Shown here piece by piece: positions 46,810 through 47,870 of a stretch of DNA of 47,870 nt. Origin of the DNA: Conidiobolus incongruus B7586 (Eukaryota; Entomophthoromycota; Entomophthoromycetes; Entomophthorales; Conidiobolaceae). The first letter of the stretch is position 1; the number at the start of each line of letters is the position of its first letter. The stretch spans positions 1-47,870 of the forward strand of contig JNEM01009166.1 of assembly GCA_000697335.1 (NCBI GenBank), in the 5' to 3' direction. The notes below the pieces were generated by a model. The model worked only from the letters and a program-made list of their open reading frames with translations, was not told the origin of the DNA and made no database searches. Both the position numbers and the translations under genes were made by a program.

Positions 46810-47870
46810 TTTGGTATAATATAAATAAAACTTTATAATCAAATATATTTATTAAAAAAATTATTTTAATATTATATAATTTTATAATTTTGTTTTAATA
46901 TACTATTTTAATATATTGATTTTTTTTATTTTGAATTATATTTTTTTATCCTATAATCAATATTAATAAATCATTTAATTTGATTGTAATTTTTTTTATG
47001 GGATTAATTAATTTTTTTTATTTTGAATGGCCAAAAGACAGCATAACTAAAAATATATAACAAGAATCTCAAGATAAGAAAACAGGATTGGGTAAGATAA
47101 AATTAATTAACAAAATATATAATTTATTTTGTTATTTCTATAATTGAGATAATCTATTGAAGAGTTGAAAAGGTAAACAAAATGTTTTATGCAACTATTT
47201 TATATTCTTAAATTATACATCAGAAAAATAACTAAAAATAATAGCTTCAAAACAATAATGTATAATTTTCATTTATTCATCAAGTTTAAATATTATTACA
47301 TTTTTATTAAATGCTTAGAAATATAAAATGTTTTTTTAAAATTTAAAGGAACAATTGCAAGAATTCTAAGAGAGATTTAAATAGATCCTTTCCTAGATGT
47401 AAATTTTTAGTTTTTTTAAAGTTTAATATAGTCTATTCATATAGCAATGCATTCATTTAACTTTTCAATATTTTATCCTAAACTTTATCTATGTTTAGAG
47501 CAAAAAATCTAAAAATGAAATAAAGTTTAATACTGAATCTAATATATATAAATGTTCAAAAAATTACTTAAATTAACTGCCTTGAAATTATATTCAAACC
47601 AAAAATTAGAATATTGGAATTAATTATTTGGAGTTGAATTTACTTGCTGAATTTGTATATAGCTTTTGTTTTAAATTTCTTATTATAAAATAGTAATTAA
47701 TATTCAAATTATTTTGTTATTATTATTTTATTTAATACTTAGTTTAGAATTATAAATTTTAATTAATATTAATGATTTAAATATATATTTTGAATATTAA
47801 TTATTTTTATAATATTTTATATTAATATATAAATATAACGATATATAATTATATTTATAAACTAATAATT
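46810..47870. other. AT-rich tract to the window end
   Basis: This begins with the TIP41 promoter and continues as very AT-rich DNA with T and A runs. No further gene can be supported. Confidence 0.55.

Noticed and set aside
1-47870. CRISPR array, bacterial operon or prophage.
   Set aside because: No direct-repeat arrays or polycistronic gene blocks occur; spliced genes and eukaryotic families dominate.

Overview
The window is a stretch of very AT-rich nuclear DNA from a eukaryote, most likely a fungus. The evidence is many short GT..AG introns inside ordinary protein genes, a fungal-type mitoribosomal protein (mL61/MRP49), a small GPI-anchored cysteine-rich secreted protein, and Pex7, Sdh5 and Tip41 genes. 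Very low GC with this gene set fits an early-diverging, Conidiobolus-like (Zoopagomycota) fungus; that placement is inference. The genetic code looks standard: nearly every intact gene ends in TAA and the mL61 gene ends in TGA.

Layout, left to right: SEC13 (-), RPB12 (+), SPB1 (-), tRNA-Ala(AGC) (+), cysteinyl-tRNA synthetase (-), importin-beta/KAP95 (-), RAD1 (+) converging on a small coiled-coil gene (-) with which it shares stop-codon bases, a RING/TRAF-zinc-finger/PA14/coiled-coil protein (-), PEX7 (+), mL61 (-), a Cdc4/Fbw7-like F-box WD40 protein (-), a 3 kb gene-free tract, a GC-richer solo-LTR-like fossil, PIG-S/GPI17 (+), a secreted cysteine-rich GPI protein (+), an odd GC-richer block with imperfect inverted ends, SDHAF2/SDH5 (+), an asparaginase-ankyrin protein (+), a very AT-rich tract holding a tRNA-like relic, a decayed separase (ESP1/Cut1) locus (+), and TIP41 (-). 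The intact genes are dispersed housekeeping genes with no operon logic; several pairs are divergent or convergent.

The most unusual part is 38.3-45.6 kb. A nearly full-length separase is still recognisable, with the catalytic GHG and NCSS motifs and several intron boundaries in place, but it is crossed by roughly forty in-frame stops and several frameshifts. The stops lie mostly where Gln (TAA/TAG) or Trp (TGA) would read naturally. About 1.3 kb upstream lies a degraded tRNA-like fold whose anticodon position reads TTA, which would pair with UAA. The simplest reading is a pseudogene that decayed by C-to-T changes. Separase is normally essential and single copy, so the whereabouts of a working copy is the key question. 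The second unusual item is the ubiquitin-ligase-like protein carrying a PA14 domain, which is usually an extracellular domain.
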